From Bugulina stolonifera (lineage: Eukaryota > Bryozoa > Gymnolaemata > Cheilostomatida > Bugulidae), in contig OW285196.1 in the NCBI GenBank assembly GCA_935421135.1, forward strand, positions 6,464,001-6,528,000: a stretch of DNA of 64,000 nucleotides, in the 5' to 3' direction. The notes under the pieces were generated by a model that saw nothing but the letters and a program-made list of their open reading frames with translations, ran no database searches and had not been told where the DNA came from. Numbering within the stretch: the first letter of the stretch is position 1; each line of letters starts with the position of its first letter. The position numbers and the translations under genes are program-made. Of the stretch, positions 21,601-28,400 are shown in pieces.

Positions 21601-22375
21601 GCCGTATTCCGGTATTCTGAGATCACCATTTTGACTCGTAGCCCTCCGTAAGTTAAGCCCTCTCTTTCATCCAATAAATGTAAGTGATAGATCGCAAACT
21701 ATGATAGTTAACCCATTGTGATGCTATGAATATGCAATGATTTTGTTCCAAAATTACATTTTCTTTGATTAGTCTTAGAGTTATGTTTCCTAGTTCTGCG
21801 AAGATAAGGAAACAATAGAGTAGGCCGCAGCTTGTTTCAGGGCTTTTTTCCTAGCTTGCAAGTGCATAGCTAGCTCACAACTAGACCACCACAGTGGTCA
21901 TTTCTCTTCTACACCAGCAGGAAGAAATATTTGTTTACATTCACAAACAAAGTTTCTCCAGCATTGTTGAAAGATGGTGCAACAAAGAAGTTTGTACGTG
22001 AAACAATTGTTAGTTGCTGCAGATGGGTGCTTCCGCTTGCCAAACACTCACGGGAAAAAATTGCGTCTTAGGCACCATCACATAAAATATTTTATTTTAA
22101 AAAATAATAAAAGTAAAATAGAATGGCGTTCTAGTCACACACCACATACATTAAAAATATGTTTGGTTTAAGACTACTGCGAAATAGTCATAGATGTAAA
22201 TTACCTGACATTGCCAGCCATTCACCCCCAAGGTGCTGACAAAAGAAAATTATATCTTTGTAGTGTCGTCCTTGCAAAGGTGAATGACAAAGGAGAACAT
22301 ATTGAGGTAGTTCTTGTTTCCAGCTGTTCAGACGACAAGCTGGTTTATGACGCCGACCAGGATATCTGCATGTAA
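486..22375 (+). CDS. Gene A: secreted EGF-repeat / mucin / HYR-like matrix protein (5' end outside window)
   Basis: A multi-exon gene whose 5' part lies upstream of the window. Exons in order: 18 single-EGF exons (486 to 17950), a Thr-rich mucin exon (18296-18991), an HYR-like exon (19871-20050), and three exons of an unrecognised C-terminal region (20800-20940, 21455-21647, 22264-22375). All introns are phase 1 except the last, which is phase 2, so exons can be added or lost without breaking the frame. There is no transmembrane segment after the EGF array and the protein ends in D-I-C-M, so it is probably secreted. cbEGF arrays are rod-like Ca2+-dependent modules typical of matrix and adhesion proteins. 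Exon calls rest on conserved cysteines, splice sites and phase; transcript data are absent. Gene B repeats the last five exons. Confidence 0.85.
694..945 (+). repeat. 36-bp tandem repeat in gene A intron
   Basis: A unit containing ACTGTGAC and CTGTAACTACATGT recurs at 694, 730, 766, 802 and 838, then degenerates. The period is divisible by three, so both strands show open Thr/Val-rich frames that are not genes. The rest of the 612-1380 intron shows nothing else. Confidence 0.85.
1381..1506 (+). CDS. Gene A EGF exon 2 (calcium-binding EGF)
   Basis: Acceptor ATACAAG, donor G|GTAACG, phase 1-1. Six cysteines, opening D-I-D-E-C, with [12 protein letters not shown] as hydroxylation motif. The Harbinger transposon follows in the next intron. 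Confidence 0.85.
2184..3432 (+). CDS. MADF (Myb/SANT-like) DNA-binding protein of the Harbinger element
   Basis: Four exons: 2184-2390, 2526-2909, 3051-3185 and 3319-3432, all phase 0, for 279 codons plus stop. Residues about 8-70 form a MADF domain ([16 protein letters not shown], later [15 protein letters not shown]). Exon 2 continues with the usual basic, aromatic tail ([13 protein letters not shown]) and then a low-complexity repeat of M-P-S-A-S units ending in Ser/Thr/Pro. The last exons are charged and helical, in the position of a BESS-like interaction region. In PIF/Harbinger elements this second protein binds the transposon ends and helps the transposase enter the nucleus; that role is inferred here. 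Its stop codon overlaps the stop codon of the opposing transposase. Confidence 0.85.
3429..5337 (-). CDS. Harbinger transposase (HARBI1-like, DDE_Tnp_4)
   Basis: Five minus-strand exons: 5337-5055, 4952-4777, 4623-4529, 4289-4012 and 3850-3429, with matching phases 1, 0, 2 and 1, giving 417 residues. This is close to the usual family size. The DDE triad is visible: D in SLDGKHI (exon 2), D in [13 protein letters not shown] (exon 4), and E in ENAFG, whose codon is split across the exon 4/5 junction. Other family blocks are [27 protein letters not shown] and [20 protein letters not shown] followed by CCCLHNYL. It catalyses cut-and-paste transposition. The start at 5337 is the first ATG of the open frame; a second ATG at codon 14 is also possible. 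Confidence 0.9.
3451..3456 (+). terminator. Poly(A) signal of the MADF gene
   Basis: AATAAA lies 19 bases after the MADF stop, inside the antisense of the transposase C-terminus, so the two transcripts probably overlap at their 3' ends. Confidence 0.5.
6439..7134 (+). other. Gene A intron remainder after the transposon
   Basis: AT-rich intronic sequence between the Harbinger right end and EGF exon 3. No conserved coding module or repeat is visible. Confidence 0.6.
7135..7263 (+). CDS. Gene A EGF exon 3
   Basis: Acceptor TTTAAAG, donor G|GTGAG, phase 1-1. Six cysteines, but it opens I-D-Q-C and lacks the D-x-D/N-E calcium motif, so Ca2+ binding is less likely. Confidence 0.8.
7771..7911 (+). 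CDS. Gene A EGF exon 4 (non-calcium type)
   Basis: Acceptor ATTTTAG, donor G|GTATGT, phase 1-1. A longer EGF with [12 protein letters not shown] and WTCTCNPGY; the same subtype occurs at 14261 and at 36827 in gene C. Confidence 0.8.
   Translation: MVPNAQTDLRFAQSMVHVEEFLILKLLSSNGHVPVTQAIWAMERPV
7974..8022 (+). repeat. 14-bp tandem repeat
   Basis: TTCACCATTGGTGA recurs about 3.5 times. The unit is nearly palindromic. It lies in the intron between EGF exons 4 and 5. Confidence 0.8.
8252..8377 (+). CDS. Gene A EGF exon 5
   Basis: Acceptor CATTGTAG, donor G|GTAAAT, phase 1-1. Six cysteines ([18 protein letters not shown]), no D-x-D-E opening. Confidence 0.8.
8577..8790 (+). repeat. 28-bp tandem repeat, about 8 copies
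   Basis: ACTATATAGTACATACACAT recurs every 28 bp from 8581 to 8777, almost perfectly. It is palindrome-rich (TACATGTATA, ACTATATAGT). Intronic. Confidence 0.9.
9280..9600 (-). pseudogene. Relic of a Tc1/mariner-like (IS630) transposase C-terminus
   Basis: On the minus strand the frame reads [20 protein letters not shown] and later [19 protein letters not shown], matching the usual C-terminal pattern of this superfamily (GYVKDxVYKTPxxDLxxLKxRI ... R...NGxHxE). The element end, CAGGGTGTCCGTAAAGTCCT, lies at 9280. No DDE catalytic region and no second terminal repeat are visible, so this is a truncated dead copy. Confidence 0.65.
9600..9660 (+). repeat. 10-bp tandem repeat
   Basis: CCCTTGTAAG repeats about five times beside the mariner relic. 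The rest of the 8378-10025 intron shows nothing. Confidence 0.7.
10026..10154 (+). CDS. Gene A EGF exon 6 (calcium-binding EGF)
   Basis: Acceptor TTCCAACAG, donor G|GTATTC, phase 1-1. D-I-N-E-C opening and [12 protein letters not shown] hydroxylation pattern. Confidence 0.85.
10976..12472 (+). mobile_element. Harbinger-type MITE, copy 1 (interrupted by a solo LTR)
   Basis: The left end AGGGTATGCTACACGGACGC is mirrored at the right end by the complement of GCGTCCATGTAGGATGCCTT. A TAA flanks both ends (10973-10975 and 12473-12475). No coding capacity is seen. The ends resemble those of the autonomous Harbinger (TACACGG core). A second copy lies at 30401-31208 without the nested LTR, which fixes the LTR limits. 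Confidence 0.75.
11473..12165 (+). mobile_element. Solo LTR nested in the MITE
   Basis: A 693-bp insertion starting TGTAATGGTT and ending AACCATTACA, with ATAT duplicated at 11469-11472 and 12166-12169. The empty site in MITE copy 2 (near 30901) reads GAAATATTTCAACC, confirming the insertion and the target duplication. TG...CA ends with a 4-bp duplication identify a solo LTR; the superfamily is not certain. Confidence 0.85.
12619..12741 (+). CDS. Gene A EGF exon 7 (calcium-binding EGF)
   Basis: Acceptor CACTTCAG, donor G|GTAATC, phase 1-1. D-I-D-E-C opening, [12 protein letters not shown] motif. Confidence 0.85.
13206..13331 (+). CDS. Gene A EGF exon 8 (calcium-binding EGF)
   Basis: Acceptor CTGTAG, donor G|GTAAAT, phase 1-1. 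D-I-N-E-C opening, [12 protein letters not shown] motif. Confidence 0.85.
13830..14100. mobile_element. GC-rich 271-bp MITE
   Basis: Perfect 16-bp terminal inverted repeats AGGTGTCTTCGCGACC, with further imperfect internal symmetry. It is markedly GC-rich against an AT-rich background. No coding capacity. The target duplication is unclear (perhaps TA), so the superfamily is not assigned. Confidence 0.7.
14261..14395 (+). CDS. Gene A EGF exon 9 (non-calcium type)
   Basis: Acceptor TATTACAG, donor A|GTAAGT, phase 1-1. ICSKYGKC and [16 protein letters not shown]; same subtype as exon 4. Confidence 0.8.
14700..14822 (+). CDS. Gene A EGF exon 10 (calcium-binding EGF)
   Basis: Acceptor AATTACAG, donor A|GTAAGT, phase 1-1. 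First member of a recently amplified sub-family ([15 protein letters not shown]). The following 85-bp intron is identical to the next one. Confidence 0.85.
14908..15030 (+). CDS. Gene A EGF exon 11 (calcium-binding EGF)
   Basis: Acceptor ATTGCAG, donor A|GTAAGT, phase 1-1. D-V-N-E-C opening. Part of a 208-bp exon-plus-intron tandem duplication. Confidence 0.85.
15116..15238 (+). CDS. Gene A EGF exon 12 with a destroyed 5' splice site
   Basis: Acceptor ATTGCAG, six cysteines, D-V-N-E-C opening. Where its relatives have ACAA|GTAAGT this exon has ACAAATAAAT, so the donor GT is AT. Reading on, the frame stays open to a TGA at 15295-15297. The exon may be skipped (phase 1-1 keeps the frame) or retained as an alternative terminal exon. 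Confidence 0.7.
15447..15569 (+). CDS. Gene A EGF exon 13 (calcium-binding EGF)
   Basis: Acceptor AATGCAG, donor A|GTAGGC, phase 1-1. Opens [12 protein letters not shown]; closest relative is exon 18 at 17828. Confidence 0.83.
15570..16224 (+). other. Gene A intron 13
   Basis: AT-rich, with a run of TACATGTA palindromes around 15920-16000. No EGF module or element is recognised. Confidence 0.6.
16225..16347 (+). CDS. Gene A EGF exon 14 (calcium-binding EGF)
   Basis: Acceptor ATTTACAG, donor A|GTAAGC, phase 1-1. D-I-D-E-C opening, [12 protein letters not shown] motif. Confidence 0.85.
16348..17084 (+). other. Gene A intron 14
   Basis: No gene. About 90 bp near 16720-16810 recurs at 18060-18145, a trace of the larger duplication that also copied the exon 12-13 pair to exons 17-18. 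Confidence 0.6.
17085..17207 (+). CDS. Gene A EGF exon 15 (calcium-binding EGF)
   Basis: Acceptor ATTTACAG, donor A|GTAAGC, phase 1-1. D-I-D-E-C opening, [12 protein letters not shown] motif. Confidence 0.85.
17296..17418 (+). CDS. Gene A EGF exon 16 (calcium-binding EGF)
   Basis: Acceptor ATTGCAG, donor A|GTAAGT, phase 1-1. Almost identical to exon 15, differing mainly in the first loop (CTKGTHTC for CVEKIHTC). Confidence 0.85.
17500..17622 (+). CDS. Gene A EGF exon 17 (calcium-binding EGF)
   Basis: Acceptor ATTGCAG, donor A|GTAAGT, phase 1-1. This is the duplicate of exon 12 that kept its donor. Confidence 0.85.
17828..17950 (+). CDS. Gene A EGF exon 18 (calcium-binding EGF)
   Basis: Acceptor AATGCAG, donor A|GTAGGG, phase 1-1. 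D-I-N-E-C opening, six cysteines, [12 protein letters not shown] motif. Last EGF before the mucin exon. Confidence 0.85.
18296..18991 (+). CDS. Gene A mucin-like Thr/Pro exon
   Basis: Acceptor CTCTCTACAG, donor G|GTAGAA, phase 1-1. About 38 tandem 18-bp units encode T-T-A-E-P-T variants ([12 protein letters not shown]). This Thr/Pro-rich stalk is expected to be heavily O-glycosylated. The repeat is likely to vary in length between alleles. A shorter version closes the mucin exon of gene B. Confidence 0.85.
19400..19505 (+). mobile_element. tRNA-derived SINE fragment
   Basis: An A-box-like stretch (TGGCTTAACTGTGAGGGC), a B box (GGGTTCAATTCC) and the tail GGTGGTGTTAGGAAAG. The same tail, reversed, marks the SINEs at 28.2 and 36.7 kb. 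A duplicated copy lies at 29780-29860. Confidence 0.6.
19871..20050 (+). CDS. Gene A HYR-like exon
   Basis: Acceptor TATTTGCAG, donor A|GTAAGT, phase 1-1, 180 bp. The reading [20 protein letters not shown] resembles the start of an HYR (hyalin repeat) domain (C-P-x-N-I-T-V...G...A.V), and [20 protein letters not shown] resembles its end (F-P-x-G-x-x...D..S-N...C.F.V). At about 60 residues it is shorter than a usual HYR, apparently lacking the middle strands. HYR modules are Ig-fold adhesion domains. The assignment is by pattern only. Gene B has a near-identical copy at 29990. Confidence 0.65.
20243..20695 (-). mobile_element. SINE-like insertion in gene A intron
   Basis: The stretch is absent from the equivalent intron of gene B (near 30345), so it is an insertion. 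On the minus strand it has a tRNA-type B box in GCCTGGGTTCGATTTCCC. Interior function unknown. Confidence 0.6.
20800..20940 (+). CDS. Gene A C-terminal region, exon 1 of 3
   Basis: Acceptor TTGTTACAG, donor G|GTAAAG, phase 1-1, 141 bp. Encodes a charged segment starting [18 protein letters not shown] and ending [10 protein letters not shown]. The gene B copy (31215-31355) differs mostly at silent positions, evidence that the frame is real and selected. No family recognised. Confidence 0.8.
21455..21647 (+). CDS. Gene A C-terminal region, exon 2 of 3
   Basis: Acceptor TATTTAG, donor CC|GTAAGT, phase 1 in, phase 2 out, 193 bp. Includes [20 protein letters not shown] and [20 protein letters not shown]. 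Conserved in gene B with a few replacements. Family unknown. Confidence 0.8.
21745..22240 (+). other. About 500 bp present only in gene A's last intron
   Basis: The last intron is 616 bp here and 99 bp in gene B; the extra sequence is either an insertion here or a deletion there. No element ends recognised. Confidence 0.5.
22264..22375 (+). CDS. Gene A C-terminal region, exon 3 of 3 with stop
   Basis: Acceptor TTTGTAG, phase 2 in, TAA at 22373-22375. Reads [20 protein letters not shown] then two-Cys end [16 protein letters not shown]. The end is conserved exactly in gene B, which supports the stop. Confidence 0.82.
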
Positions 22376-22648
22376 AGATATTTACATCTGGCGTAAACAC
22401 TTAAATAAACATGGGTTTTGGTCTACATACTAACACCTATGTTAGTCATCCCACAATGCACTATTAGCGGAATTTAGCTATTTATATTATTAGATTCGTG
22501 TGTCTGATTCTTAGTGCCATCACCACTATTATACTACATGACTTGTATACTTTACAAACCTTAGATATGATTTATTATAACCTGATCACACTAACTCAGA
22601 TGAAAAATGCAAGCAAATAATTTAGTAAATTGTCATGATTAAGGCAAC

Positions 22649-22654
22649 AATAAA
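22649..22654 (+). terminator. Candidate poly(A) signal of gene A
   Basis: AATAAA in CAACAATAAAAC is conserved in gene B (32593-32598). Another AATAAA at 22404 is not conserved. Confidence 0.4.
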
Positions 22655-23021
22655 ACAAATTGATGAAATGATAATTTAATACCATTAATTGTATTATTCT
22701 GCATGTGCAACCAGCAGGTTTGTAGCTGTTAGATATATACTCAGAATACCACTCAGAATAGCTGTTGGTGTTTCGGTGACTAATACTCCATATGGACCAT
22801 ATGCAGCTTCCATCTCCTGGGCAGCTACTGTAAATTGAACTGCATGCTGCTGACATGCAGCTAGATTGTACATAAGGTGAGACTGATGGGTAATGCCTTT
22901 GTACTACAATTTCACATTGAAACTTTTAACTCAGAGCGAATCTCTGTATTTCGCAATCATTAATAAAATACCTTTGATAATATAGATAGATCAATCCTTA
23001 TCTCCTCACTAGCATCAGAGG

Positions 23022-23271
23022 TCACATGATGATAAGTAGTCATGTGATTCATAGAGTTGTCTTCTCCCTAGACCTAGTGACAACATGGAGATGTTGCATA
23101 GTATGTCATATTACAATGAGTTAAAGCTAATATTCTCTCAAGATCAAGATGGCTACTGACAATCTGAGACGTTGCATGTGGATAGCTTCATACTGCCATA
23201 AACTAGCCGTAACTCAAAAGCCACCTTTGAGCATGGCACCAGTAGTCACATGATCATCAATGGTCACATGA
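23022..23271 (+). promoter_or_regulatory. Cluster of TCACATGA motifs upstream of gene B
   Basis: TCACATGA or its complement occurs at 23022, 23040, 23246 and 23264. Three of the four are kept in the duplicated sequence before gene C (33000, 33236, 33254), including the exact 18-bp spacing of the last two. The motif is an M-box/E-box type, bound by MITF/TFE factors in other animals. Confidence 0.4.
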
Positions 23272-23939
23272 CAGTTGGCGTCTGCATAATCATCACGTGC
23301 AAATGTATAACTCTTCTATTGACACAATTCATCTAGTCACATAAGAGTGCAAACTATTCATTTATGATTAAATAATGCTCGTTCAAAAATAAAGTCGTAG
23401 CTTTTAGTGATCATGAGATACACAGCAGTTTCTAAACAGTTCATGGATTTAACAATCCATATTATCAAGTGGTTTGAGCCGATCAAAAGTAATACATGCT
23501 CATAAGCAAAATGTTTTACCAGTGTTTTGCATTACCCTTGATGTTGGGCAACTCTGATCTCCAACCATTAAAGTTGATCAGGACTATTCACAGGATCTTT
23601 CAGGAGCTGATAGGATTTTACATGATCTCAAGATCTCTCTGTGGGCCACAGAGTTACATTGTAAGTGAAATGAACTCCTTAGAGCACCCACCTTCAGATT
23701 CTGGTAAACTCATTGCTACTTTAATAGTTTGACATTCAGTTACCAAAGATTGACTCATTTACAATAAAGTGTTTTACAAGGTTTATATAGGCAGGAAAAA
23801 ATAACTATGTTTCATATAGAAGAAGGATTTGGAATTTAGTTGCGTAGATTTTCTGTAGCATGTCCATCATTGTCGTCACTGATTGACCTTATCCTGATAA
23901 GAAGCACAGCCAAACAAAATAATCAGAATACAATAATAT

Positions 23940-24938
23940 TGTAATGTTTTCAGTGTAGGTTTACATGCGGGTGCCAAGGCACGAGCATGGGAAAGGCTTG
24001 GAAGTTGGTAGAGGACGACCAAGTGACCTTCCACACATTACACAAAAGAGTGAACAGTTATTAGGTGCTCTTGTTATTATGTATCTGACGTAGGTCGATG
24101 CTAAGACTCATTGAAGAGCTCAGGACCGACGTAGGTCTTGTAGGCTTTATACTCCAGAGGAGTGCAATGAAAGATCCGGTATTCTAGGATCATAAGCCCG
24201 ACGCTAGATTGATATAGAACCCGGGATCGACCTAAGTCATAGAAGTGGTGTAGAGATATGCTTAAACGAGGATGGGGATGAACTCGAGCCGTATGGATCT
24301 ATGGATCCGCCGGTGGAGTTACCCGCCTACAAGAGTAAGCCTCTATACAGTCTATAGGTTTGAATTAGGAGATGTTGCTTTATTAGAGCGCAATCAACAA
24401 CTGATTTCATACAGAAAATGTGCTACCTTATATACTAAATCTACTTCCGGCAAAAGGAGGCCGATAAGGTATCGGCCAGCCGATAAGGTATTGGGTCCGG
24501 AACTGATGCAACAACATGGATGGTTCCGCCCGACGTCTGCCACAAAAAGGGTCGGCCTTGGCACAAAAAGTGCTTACAATAGTCTGAAATGGAAAGTATA
24601 TAAGTATGAGCCTATTCCAAGATATCGGCCTTAAAAAGTACATAGTAAAAGACTCTGTTTAATACAACCAGATAAGAGAAGATAATTGCTAATAATATGT
24701 GGGAAAAACCAAGTTGTAATTGCAATAACCTGATTGGTGGATAGCAATAATAGAGCACACGACAACTAGTTGATTAAGTGATATAGTACAAGCAGGCATG
24801 TATAATAATTGTGCAAGGTAAGACAATATGCATGAGTGGATTATATGGGTAAGTATGTGTATGCATAATCATGTAACAATGTCAATGTCAGTGTCGTTAG
24901 CCCAGAGAGGCCATTGCCACGGACGCTGTTTCACCACA
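23940..24938 (+). mobile_element. Solo LTR (999 bp)
   Basis: Starts TGTAATGTTTTC, ends GTTTCACCACA, with ATAT at 23936-23939 and 24939-24942. The equivalent position before gene C (near 33799) lacks it. It shares segments with the truncated LTR at 60344 (CGGGTGCC, GCATAAGCCCGA, TTATATACTAAATC), so both belong to one family. No internal region or coding part is present. Confidence 0.85.
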
Positions 24939-25345
24939 ATATTTACTCTACGTATATCTTAGATTGATATGAATTATCATACAGTGGCAGGGAGTGAATG
25001 ATAGTATTATAATGCATTTCTGAACTGGCTAGTTTTTGATTTGGTGTACAACCACTACCTCTCTATGCTCCATGATCCTGTTAAAACCTGGTAGACACTA
25101 GTCCAGGCTGATAATATGTTCTTTGATCTATTAATTTTGATGCTGGTAAATGTGTTGTATAGCCACCTCAAAACTAGCACCTTATCTATATTTATACACC
25201 CATCGTTTATCTGCAAACAATGCTGATAGCACCTGTCACACGGCGCCTACCTACCACCCTACTCTCTACTCTACCCTACTTCCTCTTTTTTGACAACTAC
25301 TATAAGTGCTCTCGCACACCTACTGACACCTGCTACCTGTCCATA

Positions 25346-25430
25346 ATGGAGTTCTACTTTGGCAGCAGACCAGGCAGGCTGCTGTCAATTGCTATGTTAC
25401 TAACTTTCTGTCGGCTATCTCACTCGGCTA
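25346..25430 (+). CDS. Gene B exon 1: signal peptide
   Basis: ATG then MEFYFGSRPGRLLSIAMLLT, a basic n-region and a hydrophobic core, ending near S-H-S-A at the donor A|GTAAGT (phase 1). An equal 85-bp exon starts gene C at 34174, and probably gene A upstream of the window. Confidence 0.8.
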
Positions 25431-28400
25431 GTAAGTTTTGAGTATTTCATTTTATAATAAAGGTCTATCCTACGCTGTGCTATGACTATTCTATAGTAGA
25501 TGCTTTTGAGGCAGATACAGAATCATCACACTATTGTAGCTGTGCTGCATTGTGACGTAGATGATTTTTAGTTGAGTGATTTTAACAGAGATGACACGAG
25601 CAGCCGCTCGACAGCATTCTAGGTGGTCAATAGGAATTGTGTTAAAGTTTGTTTGTGGATCCATTCCACTAAAGATTTTAACATATGCATCGATAAAAGC
25701 CTTAGTGCCTTGTAACGACATAGGCATAGACATAATTCTACATACACATGTGCATAATATTACTTGAATCTGGAAAATAGGCTTACAAGAGTGTGTATAT
25801 ACATGTATTTATGCTCTTGTGCGTATGCGAATAAGCGTGCATACTCATATAGGGGGTATTTGCGTTTAGCGTTTCCATGCTTATTGTTACACTTTATTTA
25901 CAAACGTCTGGCACACTGTAATGGAACTGCTATTTGTATGTGGGATATTCATGTGTTTGTGCTCCTGGATATACTGGTGATCAAAATATCTGTAATGGTG
26001 AGTCTGGCATCGCATAACCAATTGCAGAAAGTATGCAAATGCATCAAACTTTTAGCACTAAGAAATATTCTAAATAGATGTATATTTCAAAGATATATTA
26101 TCTTATAAAAAATTAATTGACAATTTTGTAACATGTACGCGAGGCTTATAAATTGAAAAAGCATAATTAAATCTTGTTGTGATGTTCGGTAATAACTGAG
26201 TGTAGAGGAACATGGTCAACCAACTGTGTCGAGGGTTTCCAGCAAGCGTCAAACGCTATGGCCTTGATTTAGCAATTAGCGAATTATATTTCAGTGCGTA
26301 TTCACTCCGCCACTACTCACATGTTCATGTATACTAACAGTGTTTAGCAGTCAAGTGAATAGTCTCAATACTTTTGGTGACACAGCTCGAGCGTCTTGAG
26401 AGCGTTGGCACCTGGGCGTTTCTCGAGCGTCAAATTTGCTCCAAAACGCTCTCATGTGTTTGCACTTCTATTAAAGCTGTTGCTAATGCTAGCAGCTAGT
26501 TTGAAAAAATTACTTTTAAGCAAGCCATATCTGTTACCAGTTTTGATAAGCAACTATTTTAATGGTGGTTCACGTGATACTTAAAAAGAGTGCTACTGTT
26601 CTTAAGAGAAAGAATGAGCTCCTGGTCAGCCAAAGATAGTGTTCTGATACTAGATGCACAACTTGCTATTTTCCCATCTTCAACTTTTGCTAAATAGTTC
26701 TTTAGCATAAATGTGAAAAATGCTATGACTAATTCCATGTGCCCCTGTGTTAAAACGCTACTGATCTTGATTGAAAGAATGAGCTTCTGGTCAGCCAAGG
26801 ATAGCGTTCGTTCTGACACTAGACGCTGAACTTGCTTATATACTAGTACAGTCACTCATTGTTCTCCCTGCAATGTATAGCCTATTAGTAAAATGTGCAC
26901 TTATACACTATTTACTTGTGTGCCTATTTAGCTAACAACTTTAATATGCACCTAAACCTAGGCTAAGCTTCTACATAACTTGTATTCACACATGGCCTGT
27001 TGAAGTATAACGTAATTGCCATTGTATTAGTTTTGTGATTACACAGTCTGTGTTCTAGTGTTTCTTTGCACATAATTACGCATGACCTTTGTTGTAATCT
27101 CTATTAGCAAGTGAACTGAACTGATTATCACATTATGGAGACTTAATACTGTTCGATAGGTTCATTGTACATGTACAAGTATTTGTAAATGGCTATATTA
27201 CTTTCAAAGCGACTATCGAAAATAGAGTGTAATATGTCTATTTCGCTCAAAAGCAATATAACCACTGAACATGACTTGTGCAACTTTTTTTACAAGCAAA
27301 CTCATAAATTCATGATGTATATAAAGCCAGCCATAAAACTAAAGGTAATATTATGAAAAAGTAGTTAGACACGTTACGTGTGCAACCACCACAACACCAA
27401 GCACCAGGTCATGTGGTTACAGCCATTGTTAGTCACCTTGATCAACAACTGAGAAGGATTAAAGCCCTAAGCACACCATAGACCGGACTGGTGAATTTTG
27501 TGTACACATGCATTGGCAATCATGTGGCTGCCACAAATCCTATCAGTAAAATGTTACCAGATACAAACAGTTTGCAATTATATACAGTTGTAGAACCAAA
27601 CCAACTAAATGAAAACCAATCTTCAGTGCTGATTAGCAGTAGAATAGACTATGTGGATGTCTCATCTCCTTCTTCATTAGTCCGCTTTCCACCTGAACTT
27701 GCAGAGAATGTTGTGAGCGCGGAGGTAAGTACCCCTTGAATTTATCTATACTTCTCTCTACTTTAGTCTATATCTCTAAGTCTAAGAGTTGCTCGTAGAG
27801 CACTGAGTTATGGCATCAATAGTCATATTCAAAACCTCTGTTATATACACTGTACATGTCTATTCAGAACCATCGAGGTCTAACTTGCCCTAGTAAACAT
27901 GGCCGCCCTACATTCTTGTGAAAGGGCTGTGAATTAAAACTTCTGTAAACTTCCCTAGTTTTTATTTGAGAAGCTCTTGATAAATTATTTCAGAATCCCC
28001 CCCCCCCCCCCCGTTTCTGGTGGCCATGTATTATTATGATAATTAGCAATACAAACTTCTCAAATTTACTTTCCGCTATTAATCCCAGGTATGAAAGCAA
28101 TGATTTAATGAGATCTGCCTTTTTTTCTAATTTGAGGTAAGAAAAGCGCAAAGTTAACTGATGTAGCACAGGAGAATTATCAGGTTGGATGTCCTTCCTA
28201 ACACCACCAATGACCCTTATGGAAATTGAACCTGAGACTCCCACATGGAAGTCCAGAGCTCTCACCAATAGGTCACAGCTGACAATTTACAATAACTGTT
28301 TCATTTATCTTGACATTTTATATTGCACGTTTGAATAAAATATTTGTTGCTGGTCAAATACTGTGTTGGGAGTAGCTAACTAGGCCCACCCAAGTAAAAG

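Larger units (their letters stand above)
22655..25345 (+). other. Intergenic region between genes A and B
   Basis: No gene. It is duplicated, with a solo LTR added, in the 32.6-34.2 kb region. It contains the conserved TCACATGA cluster near 23.0-23.3 kb and ends with the gene B promoter region. Confidence 0.7.

Noticed and set aside
25572..25720. Open frame EMTRAAARQHSRWSIG, also present before gene C at 34425
   Set aside because: Kept in both copies but with many replacement changes (V/A, S/F, C/Y) and no shared donor; conservation is explained by the duplication. Kept as a weak possibility only.
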